Both the position numbers and the translations under genes were made by a program. Shown here piece after piece: positions 9,261 through 18,742 of a DNA stretch of 63,366 nucleotides (positions within the stretch are counted from its first letter, which is position 1; each line of letters opens with the position of its first letter). Source of the stretch: Rickettsiales bacterium (GTDB lineage Bacteria; Pseudomonadota; Alphaproteobacteria; Rs-D84); the NCBI GenBank assembly GCA_031260805.1, contig JAISKV010000005.1, forward strand, positions 1-63,366. Direction: 5' to 3'. The notes below the pieces were generated by a model. The model searched no databases. It was not told the DNA's origin and saw only the letters and a list, made by a program, of their open reading frames with translations.

Positions 9261-10529
9261 ATGAGAATACAAAACTTGTGCGTGAAACTGGAACGAAATG
9301 ATTCCGGTCTGGATACCACGCACGGGACAAAAATCGCATTGCGCGGCGGATACATCCATCAAACAACGGCCGGGGTTTACACCCTGTCGCCGCTGGGCCT
9401 GCGCGTGCAGCGCAAGATAGAGCAGATCGTCCGCACGGAAATGGACGCGGTGGACGGTCAGGAAATCCGCATGCCGGTCGTCAGCGGCGCGGATCTGTGG
9501 CGCGAATCCGGCCGCTATGACAACATGGATAACTTGCAGAAATTCAAGGGGCGCAACGGGGTTGATTATGTTCTGAATCCCACGCATGAAGAAGTCGTTG
9601 TGGATTACACGCGCGCCGTTTTGGAAACTTACCGCCAGCTGCCGTTCATGGTTTATCAGATTCAGACCAAGTACCGCGATGAACTGCGCACGCGCGCGGG
9701 CCTTATCCGCACGCGCGAATTCACGATGAAGGACGGGTATTCTTTCCATGAAACGCAGGGCGATTTGGAAAACTATTACCATCGCGTGTTCGGCGCGTAC
9801 GAACGGATTTTCGCACGCGTTGGACTGCGCGGCGTGTTCGCGACGGAATCCGACAACGGCGACATGGGCGGAAATTTTTCCCAAGAATTCCAATGGCTGT
9901 CCCCGATTGGCGAAGACACGGTTTACTTTTGCGACGCATGCAAATACAGCGCGAACAAGGAAGTCGCCGAAAATGGAATCTGCCCGAAATGCGGCGCGCA
10001 AATGCGGGCCGAGCGCGGCGTGGAAGTTGGAAACATCTTTCAATTGTCCACAAAGTATTCCGTCGCGATGGGATTGAAATTCACGACCGCGGACGGCGCG
10101 CAGCAGCATCCGATAATGGGATGCTATGGCATTGGCATCGGGCGGACGCTGGCATGTTTGATAGAGCAGGACGCGGATGAAAACGGGCCGAAATGGAACA
10201 TGGCGGTTGCGCCTTTTGCGGTCGCGGTTATCGGAATTCCTGATAAATCCGGCGACTCTTTGCGTCTGGCGAACCGCGTTTACGATGAACTGATTGCGGC
10301 TGGAATTGATGTTATCCTGGACGATCGCGATGCGCGCGCGGGGGAAAAGTTTGCGGACGCGGATTTAATCGCCGCGCCTGTGCAATTGATTGTTTCTGAA
10401 AAGAACACCGCGAATGGAATCGTGGAAGTAAAATACCGCACGCCGATTGATACAACCGGCCTGCCCGACTCTGTCAAGATTGACGATGCGGCGGCAGGGG
10501 TCAAAAAAATAGTTGAATTATTGCAATAA
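9261..10529 (+). CDS. proS: Prolyl-tRNA synthetase, short form
   Basis: This class II synthetase of 422 residues charges tRNA-Pro. Motif 2 appears in KYRDELRTRAGLIRTREF and motif 3 in GCYGIGIGRTLA; the C-terminal anticodon-binding domain follows. The large editing (INS) domain of many bacterial ProRS is absent. In its place stands a small four-cysteine segment, CDAC...CPKC, that could bind zinc. Loss of the editing domain is known among Alphaproteobacteria. Confidence 0.93.
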   Translation: MRIQNLCVKLERNDSGLDTTHGTKIALRGGYIHQTTAGVYTLSPLGLRVQRKIEQIVRTEMDAVDGQEIRMPVVSGADLWRESGRYDNMDNLQKFKGRNGVDYVLNPTHEEVVVDYTRAVLETYRQLPFMVYQIQTKYRDELRTRAGLIRTREFTMKDGYSFHETQGDLENYYHRVFGAYERIFARVGLRGVFATESDNGDMGGNFSQEFQWLSPIGEDTVYFCDACKYSANKEVAENGICPKCGAQMRAERGVEVGNIFQLSTKYSVAMGLKFTTADGAQQHPIMGCYGIGIGRTLACLIEQDADENGPKWNMAVAPFAVAVIGIPDKSGDSLRLANRVYDELIAAGIDVILDDRDARAGEKFADADLIAAPVQLIVSEKNTANGIVEVKYRTPIDTTGLPDSVKIDDAAAGVKKIVELLQ

Positions 10530-10532
10530 TCA

Positions 10533-10665
10533 AACCACTACCCCGCCGCTGCGCGGCCCCCCTTCGCCAGCGAAGGGGAATTGTCCCGACTTCGTTTCAA
10601 GGTGCAGGCCATCAAAATCCCCTTCGCTGGCGAAGGGGTGCTGCGCAGCGGCGGGGTAGTGGTAT
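10533..10665. repeat. Palindromic element family A, copy 2
   Basis: This is a complete copy. The outer arms ACCACTACCCC and GGGGTAGTGGT enclose GC hairpins, the CCCCTTCGC/GCGAAGGGG hairpins and a centre with GGGACAA, GAAACGAAGT (complement) and GGCCATCAAA. It sits between the convergent proS and M48 genes and could terminate both. Confidence 0.92.
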
Positions 10666-11960
10666 TATTTATCCTTTATTATTTTCAATAAATCGTTCGC
10701 TTTCAGATATTCCGGGGAATTTTTTTGCAATTTTCCCATTGCGGATTTCGCGTATTTTTTTGTCTCGCCCGGCTTTTTAATCAAGTTGTAATATTCCGCC
10801 ATCGCCCAATCGGATTCGCCTTCGTTCCCGCGCAATTTTTCCGCGCGCGACAAGACAAAGTACGCCAGCGGGCCGGGATCCGAAATTATCGCCAATTTCG
10901 CAAGCCCCGCCGCGCTGTCCGCGTCCCCTGGCCGGCGCCGCTCGGTCAAGACCAATGCCTGCGCGGTTTGGATTTGCGGCGCGTTCGGGCGCAGTTTCAA
11001 TGCCGCACCGTACGCAGCGATACTGTCGTCGTAATGCCCGTATTTATATTCCAAATCACCCATTAATTCATAAAAGAACGGGTTGCCGGGCCCCCGCCGG
11101 ATTAGCGTTTGCGCGCCGGTTTTTGCCAATGCCAGATTGCCGCGCGTCATGTTGAAAATCGCGCGCGCGTAAATCGCCGCATCGGATTTGTCCGCGGCCG
11201 GGTAAGTCGCGGCAACTGCATCCCGGGTCCCCAGATACCCGTCCAGTTTCGCGCGGACCAGCGCGTAAGATTTTTCATCCGGCGCCGCTGTTTTATCCTG
11301 TTTCATGCTTTTTAATTTCTCTTTTATATTCTGCAATCTTTCCGCGGTCAGCGGGTGATTCGTATTGTTCGGATTTATTTTATCTTCGGATTGCATGTCC
11401 TGCATCAGCCGCATAACTTCCAGAAATCCCGCCGTCGGCACCCCCGCACGCGCCAGCAAATCAAGCCCCGCCGCGTCCGCCTGGCGTTCTTCGTCGCGCG
11501 AAAAGGCCAGCAGCGATTGCTGGGCCATGCCGCCCGCCCCCGCCAGCAATCCGACGCCCGCCTGGGGATTCAGCGCGATTAATCCCGCGCCCAAGGCCTG
11601 CATCACCAGCATCCGTTTCATTTCCGCGGCCATGCGGTCGGACATCTGCACCATGTGGCCGCCGGTCATGTGGCCCAGTTCGTGCGCGACAACCGCCTGA
11701 ACCGCATTTGGATTTTTAATTTTCTGAATCAGCCCGGTGTAAATGTAAATGTCTTCGCCGCCCATGACAAATGCGTTGAATTGGTTGTCGCCGATTAAAT
11801 GAATGCGCAGGCGGCCGTCAGGAATTCCAGCGGCGCGCCCGATTGGCGCGACCATTTCGTATAAAACGGATTCTATTTCCGTGTCGCGGATCTCGGTCGC
11901 GGCGAACGCCGCTGGAAAAATAAAAATTAAAAGATAAAAGATAAAAATTAATTTTTTCAT
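10665..11960 (-). CDS. Periplasmic M48 metalloprotease with TPR repeats (BepA-like)
   Basis: The 431-residue protein has a signal peptide ending near AAFAA (residue 21), the zinc motif HELGH at 93-97 with the third ligand in RDEERQAD near 170, and TPR-like helices in the C-terminal half. That arrangement matches BepA/YfgC, which monitors outer-membrane protein assembly. The start is the ATG of MKKLIFIF; an upstream extension would translate a family B repeat. The signal peptide core is encoded by AAAAGAT heptads. Confidence 0.85.
   Translation of the reverse strand: MKKLIFIFYLLIFIFPAAFAATEIRDTEIESVLYEMVAPIGRAAGIPDGRLRIHLIGDNQFNAFVMGGEDIYIYTGLIQKIKNPNAVQAVVAHELGHMTGGHMVQMSDRMAAEMKRMLVMQALGAGLIALNPQAGVGLLAGAGGMAQQSLLAFSRDEERQADAAGLDLLARAGVPTAGFLEVMRLMQDMQSEDKINPNNTNHPLTAERLQNIKEKLKSMKQDKTAAPDEKSYALVRAKLDGYLGTRDAVAATYPAADKSDAAIYARAIFNMTRGNLALAKTGAQTLIRRGPGNPFFYELMGDLEYKYGHYDDSIAAYGAALKLRPNAPQIQTAQALVLTERRRPGDADSAAGLAKLAIISDPGPLAYFVLSRAEKLRGNEGESDWAMAEYYNLIKKPGETKKYAKSAMGKLQKNSPEYLKANDLLKIIKDK
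11922..11949. repeat. Heptad array H5 (AAAAGAT/ATCTTTT) in a signal peptide
   Basis: Four units (AAAAATT, AAAAGAT, AAAAGAT, AAAAATT) encode on the minus strand the hydrophobic core IFIFYLLIFI of the M48 protease signal peptide. Four other signal peptides in the window are encoded by the same heptad. Confidence 0.85.
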
Positions 11961-12015
11961 GATAGTAGTTTGTACGGATGATGCGCATCCTTTTGGTAGT
12001 TGGTAAGTTGCATAT

Positions 12016-12182
12016 CCAGTTCCCCTCCCATGGAGGGGTGCCGCGCCAGCGGCGGGGTGGTTTACCAAAGTTTTATTTAATAAATACTAAAATTCATTCC
12101 ATCCTTAAATCATACTTCATAAATCATAAATCCTGTAAACCACCCCGGCCTGCGGCCACCCCTCCAAGGGAGGGGAACTGCC
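12016..12182. repeat. Palindromic element family B, copy 1, with H4 heptads in its centre
   Basis: The arms contain CCCCTCCCATGGAGGGG-type hairpins, a GC-rich hairpin (CCGGCCTGCGG) and the outer GTAAACCACCCC. The centre holds heptads CTTAAAT, CATACTT, CATAAAT, CATAAAT at 12104-12131, the H4 family also found inside rimM and ruvX. It lies between map and the M48 gene. Confidence 0.9.
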
Positions 12183-12188
12183 ATTGTT

Positions 12189-12950
12189 TCATGACAGCGG
12201 TTCTGTAAAAATCACAATACCGTCTTCGGTTATTCCGATTGTCTGCTCCCACTGCGCGGACCAGCCGCCGTCCGTCGTTCGCGCGGTCCAGCCATCCGCG
12301 TCAATAACCATGGCAGCCGATTTTTCGCACAGCATCGGTTCTATCGTAAAGACAAATCCTGGAACCATTTTCAACTTTTCCTGCGATTTTTCATACCAAT
12401 GGTAAATCTGCGGATCGTCGTGCATTTTTTTTCCAATCCCATGCCCGACAAAGTCATGGCTGATTGAAAATCCGTTCGCCGTCGCGATTTCTTCTATGAC
12501 GCGGCCGATTTCGGACAGCGCCGCGCCCGGGCCGCAGACAGAAATAGCAGTGTTCATGCAATCTTGGGCCGTCTGCACCAATTTTCTGTGCGGCGCGGAA
12601 ACATTTCCGACACAGAACATCCGCGAAGCATCTCCGAAAAAACCATGGTATTCCGCTGTCAAATCAATATTGATTATATCGCCGTCTTTTAATATTTCAT
12701 CTTCGCGCGGAATGCCGTGAACAATGACATCATTCACGCTGGTCGTGATGTGCATGGGAAATCCCATGTATCCGAAATCCGCGCTGCGCGCGCCGCGCGA
12801 CACCAGGAAATCATTTGCAATCCTGTCAATTTCCGCCGTTGAAATCCCGGCGCGCACATGCGGCGCGACATGGTCAAAGCATTGTGCGACAATGTCGCCG
12901 ACAATGCGCAGTTTCTTGAAGTCTTTGGGGGCGTAAACACTGGGGATCAT
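12189..12950 (-). CDS. map: Methionine aminopeptidase, type I
   Basis: The 253-residue enzyme removes the N-terminal methionine from nascent proteins. All five metal ligands are visible: Asp96, Asp107, His170 (VGHGIG), Glu204 (TIEPML) and Glu235 (QWEQT). The substrate histidine is His78. The length is normal. It starts one base after the holA stop codon, so the two are probably co-translated. A family B palindrome follows its 3' end. Confidence 0.95.
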   Translation of the reverse strand: MIPSVYAPKDFKKLRIVGDIVAQCFDHVAPHVRAGISTAEIDRIANDFLVSRGARSADFGYMGFPMHITTSVNDVIVHGIPREDEILKDGDIINIDLTAEYHGFFGDASRMFCVGNVSAPHRKLVQTAQDCMNTAISVCGPGAALSEIGRVIEEIATANGFSISHDFVGHGIGKKMHDDPQIYHWYEKSQEKLKMVPGFVFTIEPMLCEKSAAMVIDADGWTARTTDGGWSAQWEQTIGITEDGIVIFTEPLS

Positions 12951-12951
12951 T

Positions 12952-13950
12952 TCAACGGCCTCTTTTTCTGATTGCCATTTTCGCCGCCTTGATAACCAGC
13001 TTTAACGCAAAGTCGCGCAGCAGCAGTTCCAATGGAATTTTTGTTGTCCGCGACTGCGTTTCTATTTCCGCCAGCCTGTCCAGGACGGACACCAGATCGC
13101 CGGCTTCCCAAATGCGCCGCGCCGCGTCGTAATGCGATTGCCACTTGTAAAACACGCGCGGCGAAATCCCTCCGGAAACATCATTCAGCAAAGCCCGGAA
13201 ATGCCGCGTCAATGCGGATAAAATCATGAAATGCTCGTAATCGGACATCTCAAAAAATATCCGGTCCATCGCGCGCAGCGTCTGCTGCATATATCCGGCC
13301 GTCAGCGAGTACACGAATTCATCCACATTCATCGCGCCGGTGTCCGGCAGACATTTTTCAACATCCGCCAGCGACACGACAGCCGCCCCGTCGCAGTAAA
13401 TCGCTATTTTCTTCAAGAATGACCGCACGATTCCGCGATCGCCGCCCAGATGGACGCACATGTACTGCATCGCGTCCGGATCAATTCTTTTGATGGAATT
13501 GGTCGCGAACAAATCTTTCTGAATCAGCGCGGCCAGTCCGTCCGCGCTGTCCGCATAGCACGCCAGGCATGCAAAGTCTTTCGCGTTTTCCGCAAACGCG
13601 CGCAGTTTTCCGCCGGCTGTCAGATTGTCCGCTGTTATGACGACAAACGCGTCCAGTCCCGGCGCGGCGCATAACTCTGTCAATGTGGCGGAATCGCCGT
13701 CGCGCGCGTTGGCGACCAGCACCATTTTTCGTCCGCCGAAAAACGAAGGGCTGCATGCTTCGGCAAACAGAGCGTCGGATTTTTCTTTTAACTCTCCGGC
13801 TTCTATGGCATACAAATTATCAGGGGAAATTTCCAGTTTCTGCGCGGCGCGGTCCGCAAATTCGTCAACCTGGCCCGCATCAGGTCCGAATATCAGAATC
13901 CCGCGAACGCCGGCTATCGCCGCATTAAAATCTTTTTCATAAATCTTCAT
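12952..13950 (-). CDS. holA: DNA polymerase III delta subunit
   Basis: The 332-residue protein has the HolA pattern: an N-terminal ATPase-like domain starting GVRGILIFGPDAGQVDEFA, a middle helical domain and a C-terminal collar domain. In the clamp loader it opens the beta sliding clamp. It follows fabH with a four-base gap and precedes map. Placement in the fabH-plsX cluster is unusual. Confidence 0.85.
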   Translation of the reverse strand: MKIYEKDFNAAIAGVRGILIFGPDAGQVDEFADRAAQKLEISPDNLYAIEAGELKEKSDALFAEACSPSFFGGRKMVLVANARDGDSATLTELCAAPGLDAFVVITADNLTAGGKLRAFAENAKDFACLACYADSADGLAALIQKDLFATNSIKRIDPDAMQYMCVHLGGDRGIVRSFLKKIAIYCDGAAVVSLADVEKCLPDTGAMNVDEFVYSLTAGYMQQTLRAMDRIFFEMSDYEHFMILSALTRHFRALLNDVSGGISPRVFYKWQSHYDAARRIWEAGDLVSVLDRLAEIETQSRTTKIPLELLLRDFALKLVIKAAKMAIRKRGR

Positions 13951-13954
13951 CTGA

Positions 13955-14893
13955 TCAGATTCTAAACAACGCCGCGCCCCAAGTCAAGCCGCTGCCGAAT
14001 GCCGGATACAAGATCAATTGGCCCTGCTTAATCATTCCGGTATCCAGCGCGTCGGCCAATGCCAAGACCCCGCTGGCCCCGCTGGTATTCGCATGCTTGC
14101 CGACCGTCAGAATTATCTTGTCAAACGGGAACCCCAGTTTTTCCGCCCCGCTTTGTATAATTCGCAGATTCGCCTGGTGCGGGATAATCCAATCTATGTT
14201 CTCGGCCGTTATGCCGGCATGCTCCATTATATACCGCGCGGCATCAGGCATGCAGGTCACAGCCTTTTTATATGTTTCCGGCCCGTTCATGAAAATATGG
14301 TGATCGGGCGTCGCGTGCAGCATGTCAAATCCGCGGCCGTCCGCCATGACGACCGTATCAATAATTCCGCTATAAAAACTGTCCGTATACTCAAATATCA
14401 GCGCGCCCGCGCCGTCGCCGAACAGCACCGCGCTGGACCGGTCGGTCCAATCAATAAAGCGCGTCATCTTTTCCGCGCCGATAATCATTATCCGCCTGTG
14501 CATGCCCGCCGTGAAAAAAGCCCGCGCGCAATGCATTGCGTAAATATATCCGTTGCACGCGCCGCGCACATCAAATCCCGGAACATCGCGCGTGATGCCA
14601 ATCCGTCCCTGAACTTGGAGCGCGACTGACGGAAAATCCAATTCAGGCGTCGTCGTCGCGACAATAATCATATCCAGATCGTCCGCTGAAATCTTTGCGT
14701 TTTCCAGCGCGCGCATCGCCGCAGCCGTCGCCATGTCCGCAACCGTTTCATCATCGCGGGCAAAGTGCCGCTGGTGCATTCCGGTCCGGCTTACAATCCA
14801 CTCGTCAGTCGTGTCCATAATCCGCGCGAAATCTTCATTCGTCATTATTTTTTCAGGCAGATATGACCCGTATCCGATAAGTTTGCTTCCCAT
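13955..14893 (-). CDS. fabH: 3-oxoacyl-ACP synthase III
   Basis: The 312-residue condensing enzyme starts fatty-acid synthesis from acetyl-CoA and malonyl-ACP. The catalytic triad Cys113 (GACNG), His239 (IPHQAN) and Asn269 (HANTSG) is complete. The gene starts immediately after the plsX stop codon and belongs to the rpmF-plsX-fabH cluster common in Proteobacteria. Confidence 0.95.
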   Translation of the reverse strand: MGSKLIGYGSYLPEKIMTNEDFARIMDTTDEWIVSRTGMHQRHFARDDETVADMATAAAMRALENAKISADDLDMIIVATTTPELDFPSVALQVQGRIGITRDVPGFDVRGACNGYIYAMHCARAFFTAGMHRRIMIIGAEKMTRFIDWTDRSSAVLFGDGAGALIFEYTDSFYSGIIDTVVMADGRGFDMLHATPDHHIFMNGPETYKKAVTCMPDAARYIMEHAGITAENIDWIIPHQANLRIIQSGAEKLGFPFDKIILTVGKHANTSGASGVLALADALDTGMIKQGQLILYPAFGSGLTWGAALFRI

Positions 14894-15949
14894 TTACTCC
14901 CCCAATTCCACGCGTATTGCCGCCAGTTTTTCAACGCGCTGCGCTATCTTGTCGTTAAAGTTCGCATTCGCCAGATTCGCCGCGTATGAAATCGCGTTCG
15001 CGAACGCAATCGCGTCGCTGTTCCCGTGCGTCTTGACGCTGAATCCGTTCAGCCCCAGAAACACCGCGCCGGCATAAGACCGCGGATCCAATTTGTTCTT
15101 TAACCGCTTGAATACATGCGCCAGCATGAACGACAATGAAATGAAAATCCACGACTTGTAAAAAGTCTCCTTCATCACGCGCGTTATCAGTTTCGCTGTC
15201 CCTTCCACCGTTTTCAGAACTATGTTTCCGGTGAACCCGTCGGTCACGACAACATCCACCAGCCCCGCGCTGATATCGGTGCCTTCTACGAATCCAACAT
15301 AATGATACGGCAGAACCGCGGCGTTTTCCTGCAAGACCTTGTTCAGTTTTATCAGAACTTCATCGCCCTTTTGATCTTCTTCGCCAATGTTCAGAATACC
15401 CAGTTTCGGCCGTGTCGTCCTGGCCATTATTTCTGAATACACGCTGCCCATTATTGCAAAGTCAAACAGATTGAACGCATCGTATTGAATGTTCGCACCC
15501 AGATCCAGCATGACCACGCGGCCGTCGCCGCCGCCGGACGGCAGCATGGTTGTAATCGCAGGCCGCGAAATTCCATCCAATGTTTTCAACGCCAACTTTG
15601 ACAAAGCCATCAGCACGCCGGTGTTGCCCGCGCTGACCACCGCGACGGAGTTCCCTTCGCGGACATCGCGCACAGCCATGTACATGCTGGTGTCGGACGC
15701 ATGGCGAATGACATCGCGCGGCTTGTCGGTTGATTTTATAACACCGGACGAATGAATTATCTCGGAATCCGCTGCGACGCGCTTGTACTTTTTCAGCAGA
15801 GGCCGAATGCGCCGCTCGTCCCCGAAAATTCGGAACTTTATTTTAGCGTCCTGGTTCTGAAACAAGAATTGGTTGATGCCGCCCAAAACAGCGCGGGGGG
15901 CATGATCGCCCCCCATCGCATCAATCGCAATAATTTTTTGCGCGGACAT
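14894..15949 (-). CDS. plsX: Phosphate acyltransferase
   Basis: The 351-residue protein makes acyl-phosphate from acyl-ACP for phospholipid synthesis. The family hallmarks are IDAMGGDHAP at the N-terminus, SAGNTG near residue 106 and VVTDGFTGN near residue 235. It is followed directly by fabH and preceded by rpmF with a two-base gap, so the three are likely one operon. Confidence 0.95.
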   Translation of the reverse strand: MSAQKIIAIDAMGGDHAPRAVLGGINQFLFQNQDAKIKFRIFGDERRIRPLLKKYKRVAADSEIIHSSGVIKSTDKPRDVIRHASDTSMYMAVRDVREGNSVAVVSAGNTGVLMALSKLALKTLDGISRPAITTMLPSGGGDGRVVMLDLGANIQYDAFNLFDFAIMGSVYSEIMARTTRPKLGILNIGEEDQKGDEVLIKLNKVLQENAAVLPYHYVGFVEGTDISAGLVDVVVTDGFTGNIVLKTVEGTAKLITRVMKETFYKSWIFISLSFMLAHVFKRLKNKLDPRSYAGAVFLGLNGFSVKTHGNSDAIAFANAISYAANLANANFNDKIAQRVEKLAAIRVELGE

Positions 15950-15951
15950 GG

Positions 15952-16125
15952 TTATTTTTTAACCACAGCCCGACCGTCGTAAGTCCCGCAAGCCGGGCAA
16001 ACATGATGCGGACGGCGTTTTTCGCCGCATTTGGTGCAGACGGACGCCGGCATGACATCCAATGCGTCATGACTGCGCCGCTGGGCGGTTCTGGCTTTTG
16101 ATACTTTGCTTTTTTGCACTGCCAT
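15952..16125 (-). CDS. rpmF: 50S ribosomal protein L32
   Basis: The 57-residue protein begins MAVQKSKVSKAR and contains the C30-x2-C33 and C43-x2-C46 zinc pairs of L32. It is short, and it was recognised from the minus strand between plsX and the small gene upstream. It heads the rpmF-plsX-fabH cluster. Confidence 0.95.
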   Translation of the reverse strand: MAVQKSKVSKARTAQRRSHDALDVMPASVCTKCGEKRRPHHVCPACGTYDGRAVVKK

Positions 16126-16190
16126 TTTGATTCCTTTTTGCTATCTAAATCGGCTGTATTCTAACAGATATTTTATATATTTCAATACTT

Positions 16191-16466
16191 TTATCTGGCA
16201 TTTATCTGCCTGGCAATATTTGCCATTTCTGAAAAATCAACACGCGATTCAATCGCCGCGCGCAGCCGGGCCCGCCCGGTGTTTATCTTTGCGCCTTGGT
16301 TTATCTGGCGCGCAATGTTTCCGGCCATGGCCAAATCGCCGCCCGGAACATTCTGGAACCAGTCCGCCGCGCCGCTGCGCGCCGATCCGATGACTTCATC
16401 CAGGGTCTGTGGCAGCCCGGTTGAATTCGGCAATCCATTGATTAAAAGATCTAAATTTTGCGACAT
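16191..16466 (-). CDS. Small protein of unknown function with an internal repeat
   Basis: The 91-residue protein starts at the ATG of MSQNLDLL. No family is recognised. The segment MAGNIARQIN near residue 50 is repeated as MANIARQIN at the C-terminus, suggesting two related helices. There is no signal peptide or membrane segment. It lies between a disrupted tRNA-Leu gene and rpmF. Confidence 0.5.
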   Translation of the reverse strand: MSQNLDLLINGLPNSTGLPQTLDEVIGSARSGAADWFQNVPGGDLAMAGNIARQINQGAKINTGRARLRAAIESRVDFSEMANIARQINAR

Positions 16467-16487
16467 CGCTGCTTTCTTTATTTTGGT

Positions 16488-16525
16488 GGCTTGCCACCCG
16501 AAGCGTCGCAGACGCGAAGGGTGGT
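16488..16525. repeat. Palindrome just past the tRNA-Leu 3' end
   Basis: CCACCC and GGGTGG flank GCGTC and GACGC in a nested inverted repeat, overlapping the encoded CCA end. A further GGTGGC/GCCACC hairpin overlaps it on the left. It may have terminated the original tRNA transcript. Confidence 0.5.
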
Positions 16526-16579
16526 GGGGATAGTGGGACTTGAACCCACACGATTGCAATAATCAAAGGATTTTAAGTC
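16522..16579 (-). pseudogene. 3' half of a disrupted tRNA-Leu(UAA) gene (attL)
   Basis: Read on the minus strand this is a variable arm (GATT/AATC), a T arm (GTGGGTTCAAGTCCCAC), acceptor strand TATCCCC and encoded CCA. The acceptor strand pairs with GGGGATA of the half gene at 21261-21302. Joined at the shared 13-bp core, the halves give an 87-nt tRNA-Leu(UAA). The crossover lies in the anticodon arm. Confidence 0.85.
16567..16579. other. Integration core, left copy (attL)
   Basis: AGGATTTTAAGTC is repeated exactly at 21261-21273 in direct orientation and marks the ends of the 4.7-kb element. It covers the anticodon loop. Confidence 0.85.
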
Positions 16580-16669
16580 TTTTAATCATTGCTTTAACAA
16601 TCTTGATTAAACTTAAATAATCCTTGATATTCCGCCGATTCTGCTTTATAATTACTTTAACCAAATGCG

Positions 16670-16725
16670 GTAGCAAACAACCATTTTTAGTAGCAAATAC
16701 CGCTTTTAGTAGCAAATAGGTAGCA
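16670..16725. repeat. TAGCAAA direct repeats: probable integrase arm sites
   Basis: Three TAGCAAA copies precede the integrase start codon. The 18-mer AGTAGCAAATAGGTAGCA at 16708-16725 recurs exactly at 21139-21156 near the other end. Shared arm-type sites at both ends are expected for a tyrosine-recombinase element. Confidence 0.7.
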
Positions 16726-16727
16726 GA

Positions 16728-17927
16728 ATGAAGCCCAACCATATCCACTTTACAGAAAAGAGTTTAGCAGACTTGTCCACCCCAGCGCAAGGCGAAAATC
16801 AAGCCGTGTATTATGATAAGAATAATACAGACGGCTTGTGCGTGATTATTACCTATGGCGGAACAAAGACCTATTATGCCTATATGAAACACCTGGGCAG
16901 ACCATGCAGGGTTAAAATCGGGCGCGTCGGGGATACAAAACTTGTAAATGCACGCAAGAAAGCCCACGAACTGAAAGAGTTGTCTATCAACGGCAAAGAC
17001 CCCAGTGCAAACCGCCGCGACGAATTGCGCGATATGACACTGAAAACATTCTATGAAACACAATACAAGCCGCGCCATGGCGAAATCCGCAAAAAGGAAT
17101 CGTCCCAGGCCCGCGACGAAACGATTTTTAATAATTACCTTTCTGATTTCCACAGCCGTAAAATGATAACGATAAAGCGCGACGAAATAGAACGGCTACA
17201 CAATGACCTAAATAAACGGCTTAGCCCATATACGGCTAATCGTATGTTATCCCTTCTTAGACACATGTATAATATAGCGACTATATGGGGTTATCCCGCA
17301 GACAGAGGCAATCCAACGGCAGGGATTCATAAGTTCCCAGAAAAAAGCCGCGACCGCTTTCTGTCCCCCGACGAATTGACGCGATTTTTTGCCGCGCTGA
17401 ACAAAGAAACCCATACGATGTTCAAGAACTATGTTCTGTTATCCCTTTTTATTGGCCAACGCGCCGACAATATGATTTCTATGCGCTGGGATAATATAGA
17501 CCTGCAAAATGGATTTGTGTATTTTCCCGACACGAAAAACAACGAACCGCACCGCGTGCCATTGTCGGCCACTGCAACAAAGATTTTAACCGATATGAAA
17601 AAGACGGCGAAAAGTGGGTGGGTGTTCCCCGCGCCATGGGACAAGACCGCAGGACAACATATAGGCGATTTTCGTAATCCATGGATAAGATTCAGAGAAC
17701 AAATAGGAATGCCAGATTTGCGAATTCATGATTTGCGTCGGACACTTGGCAGTTATCAAGCGATAGAAGGTGCGAGTTTGTCGGTTATCGGTAAATCATT
17801 GGGACATAAATCCCTGGCCGCAACAAATGTTTATGCCCGCCTGCTAAATGACCCAGTTTTAGAATCCATGCAAAAAGCCGAGGATAAAATGCTAAGTTAT
17901 ATCAAGTCCGACGATACAGAAAAATAA
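16728..17927 (+). CDS. Tyrosine site-specific integrase
   Basis: The 399-residue protein has the P4-like layout: an N-terminal arm-binding region, a core-binding region around residues 100-190 and a C-terminal catalytic domain. Catalytic residues are visible as Arg in GQRADN, HDLRR, GHKSLAATN and the tyrosine in NVYARL. It lies next to the left attachment core with TAGCAAA repeats directly upstream. It should catalyse integration into the tRNA-Leu anticodon arm. Confidence 0.93.
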   Translation: MKPNHIHFTEKSLADLSTPAQGENQAVYYDKNNTDGLCVIITYGGTKTYYAYMKHLGRPCRVKIGRVGDTKLVNARKKAHELKELSINGKDPSANRRDELRDMTLKTFYETQYKPRHGEIRKKESSQARDETIFNNYLSDFHSRKMITIKRDEIERLHNDLNKRLSPYTANRMLSLLRHMYNIATIWGYPADRGNPTAGIHKFPEKSRDRFLSPDELTRFFAALNKETHTMFKNYVLLSLFIGQRADNMISMRWDNIDLQNGFVYFPDTKNNEPHRVPLSATATKILTDMKKTAKSGWVFPAPWDKTAGQHIGDFRNPWIRFREQIGMPDLRIHDLRRTLGSYQAIEGASLSVIGKSLGHKSLAATNVYARLLNDPVLESMQKAEDKMLSYIKSDDTEK

Positions 17928-17936
17928 TGCGCTGAC

Positions 17937-18731
17937 CTATTGTTTGTATTTTTCGCTGACGGGGGTATAATTTGACGGCTGATAGCGGCTTATTTTATAT
18001 TTTCCGACCTTGCCCTGCATATTCTCGCCTTGAAGTATCTGTGAAACATCATAGGTCGTTTTCCAGGCATTCGCAATATGCGACAATGAGGAATAGCCCC
18101 CTTGGTGTTCTTTGTATCCAAATTTGGCGTTCAGTTGCAGAGTGTAGTCCTCGCCATTGTATAAATCTGAATATAAAGAACCCTTGCCATTATTCTCTGA
18201 CCATGTATCGGTTAAAATTCCATTTTTTATATCGTCATAATTATTATAGGCAATAAATTTCATGCTATAACTCTCATAGTATCTTGTTTCATTATAAACA
18301 GATGTTGTATAGAGGCCGTAGTTTCCCGATGTATAAGCAACTGGTCTAGTTGATTGTGAACTATACAACCAATTTGACAATGGGGCTATAAAACTAAATC
18401 CGTCTTGTGCGGCAACAATCGCGGCCGCGACAAGCAGTTTACCCTGCGGGTCGCGACTTTCAACATATCCGCCCTTAAAAGACACTTCGTATTCTTTGAT
18501 GTTCAATCTTTCGCCCAGCCGTATATCCTTTTTATAGCATTCGTCTTTTTCAAGTGGAATACATCCCGCAGTATCCTTTTTATTTGCGGGCGCGAAAAAA
18601 GCCCCGTCGTTGTTGGTTGTGCTTTCTCTTGCCTCAATATAATCAAAAACATTATTGTCGGTTATGCGCCTATCTGACACACCGCCGCAAGCCGAAACAA
18701 ATATAGATAAAATCAAAATTAGTTTTTTCAT
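17937..18731 (-). CDS. Element-encoded lipoprotein of unknown function
   Basis: The 264-residue protein has a lipoprotein signal with lipobox VSAC (cysteine at residue 15). The mature part is rich in Tyr, Ser and Asn, has a short hydrophobic run around residues 100-115 and two cysteines near 57 and 65. No family is recognised. The start is supported by AGGAG six bases upstream. Its leader contains a terminator and competing hairpins. As cargo on a mobile element it may alter the cell surface; this is inference. Confidence 0.7.
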   Translation of the reverse strand: MKKLILILSIFVSACGGVSDRRITDNNVFDYIEARESTTNNDGAFFAPANKKDTAGCIPLEKDECYKKDIRLGERLNIKEYEVSFKGGYVESRDPQGKLLVAAAIVAAQDGFSFIAPLSNWLYSSQSTRPVAYTSGNYGLYTTSVYNETRYYESYSMKFIAYNNYDDIKNGILTDTWSENNGKGSLYSDLYNGEDYTLQLNAKFGYKEHQGGYSSLSHIANAWKTTYDVSQILQGENMQGKVGKYKISRYQPSNYTPVSEKYKQ

Positions 18732-18742
18732 ATCTAACTCCT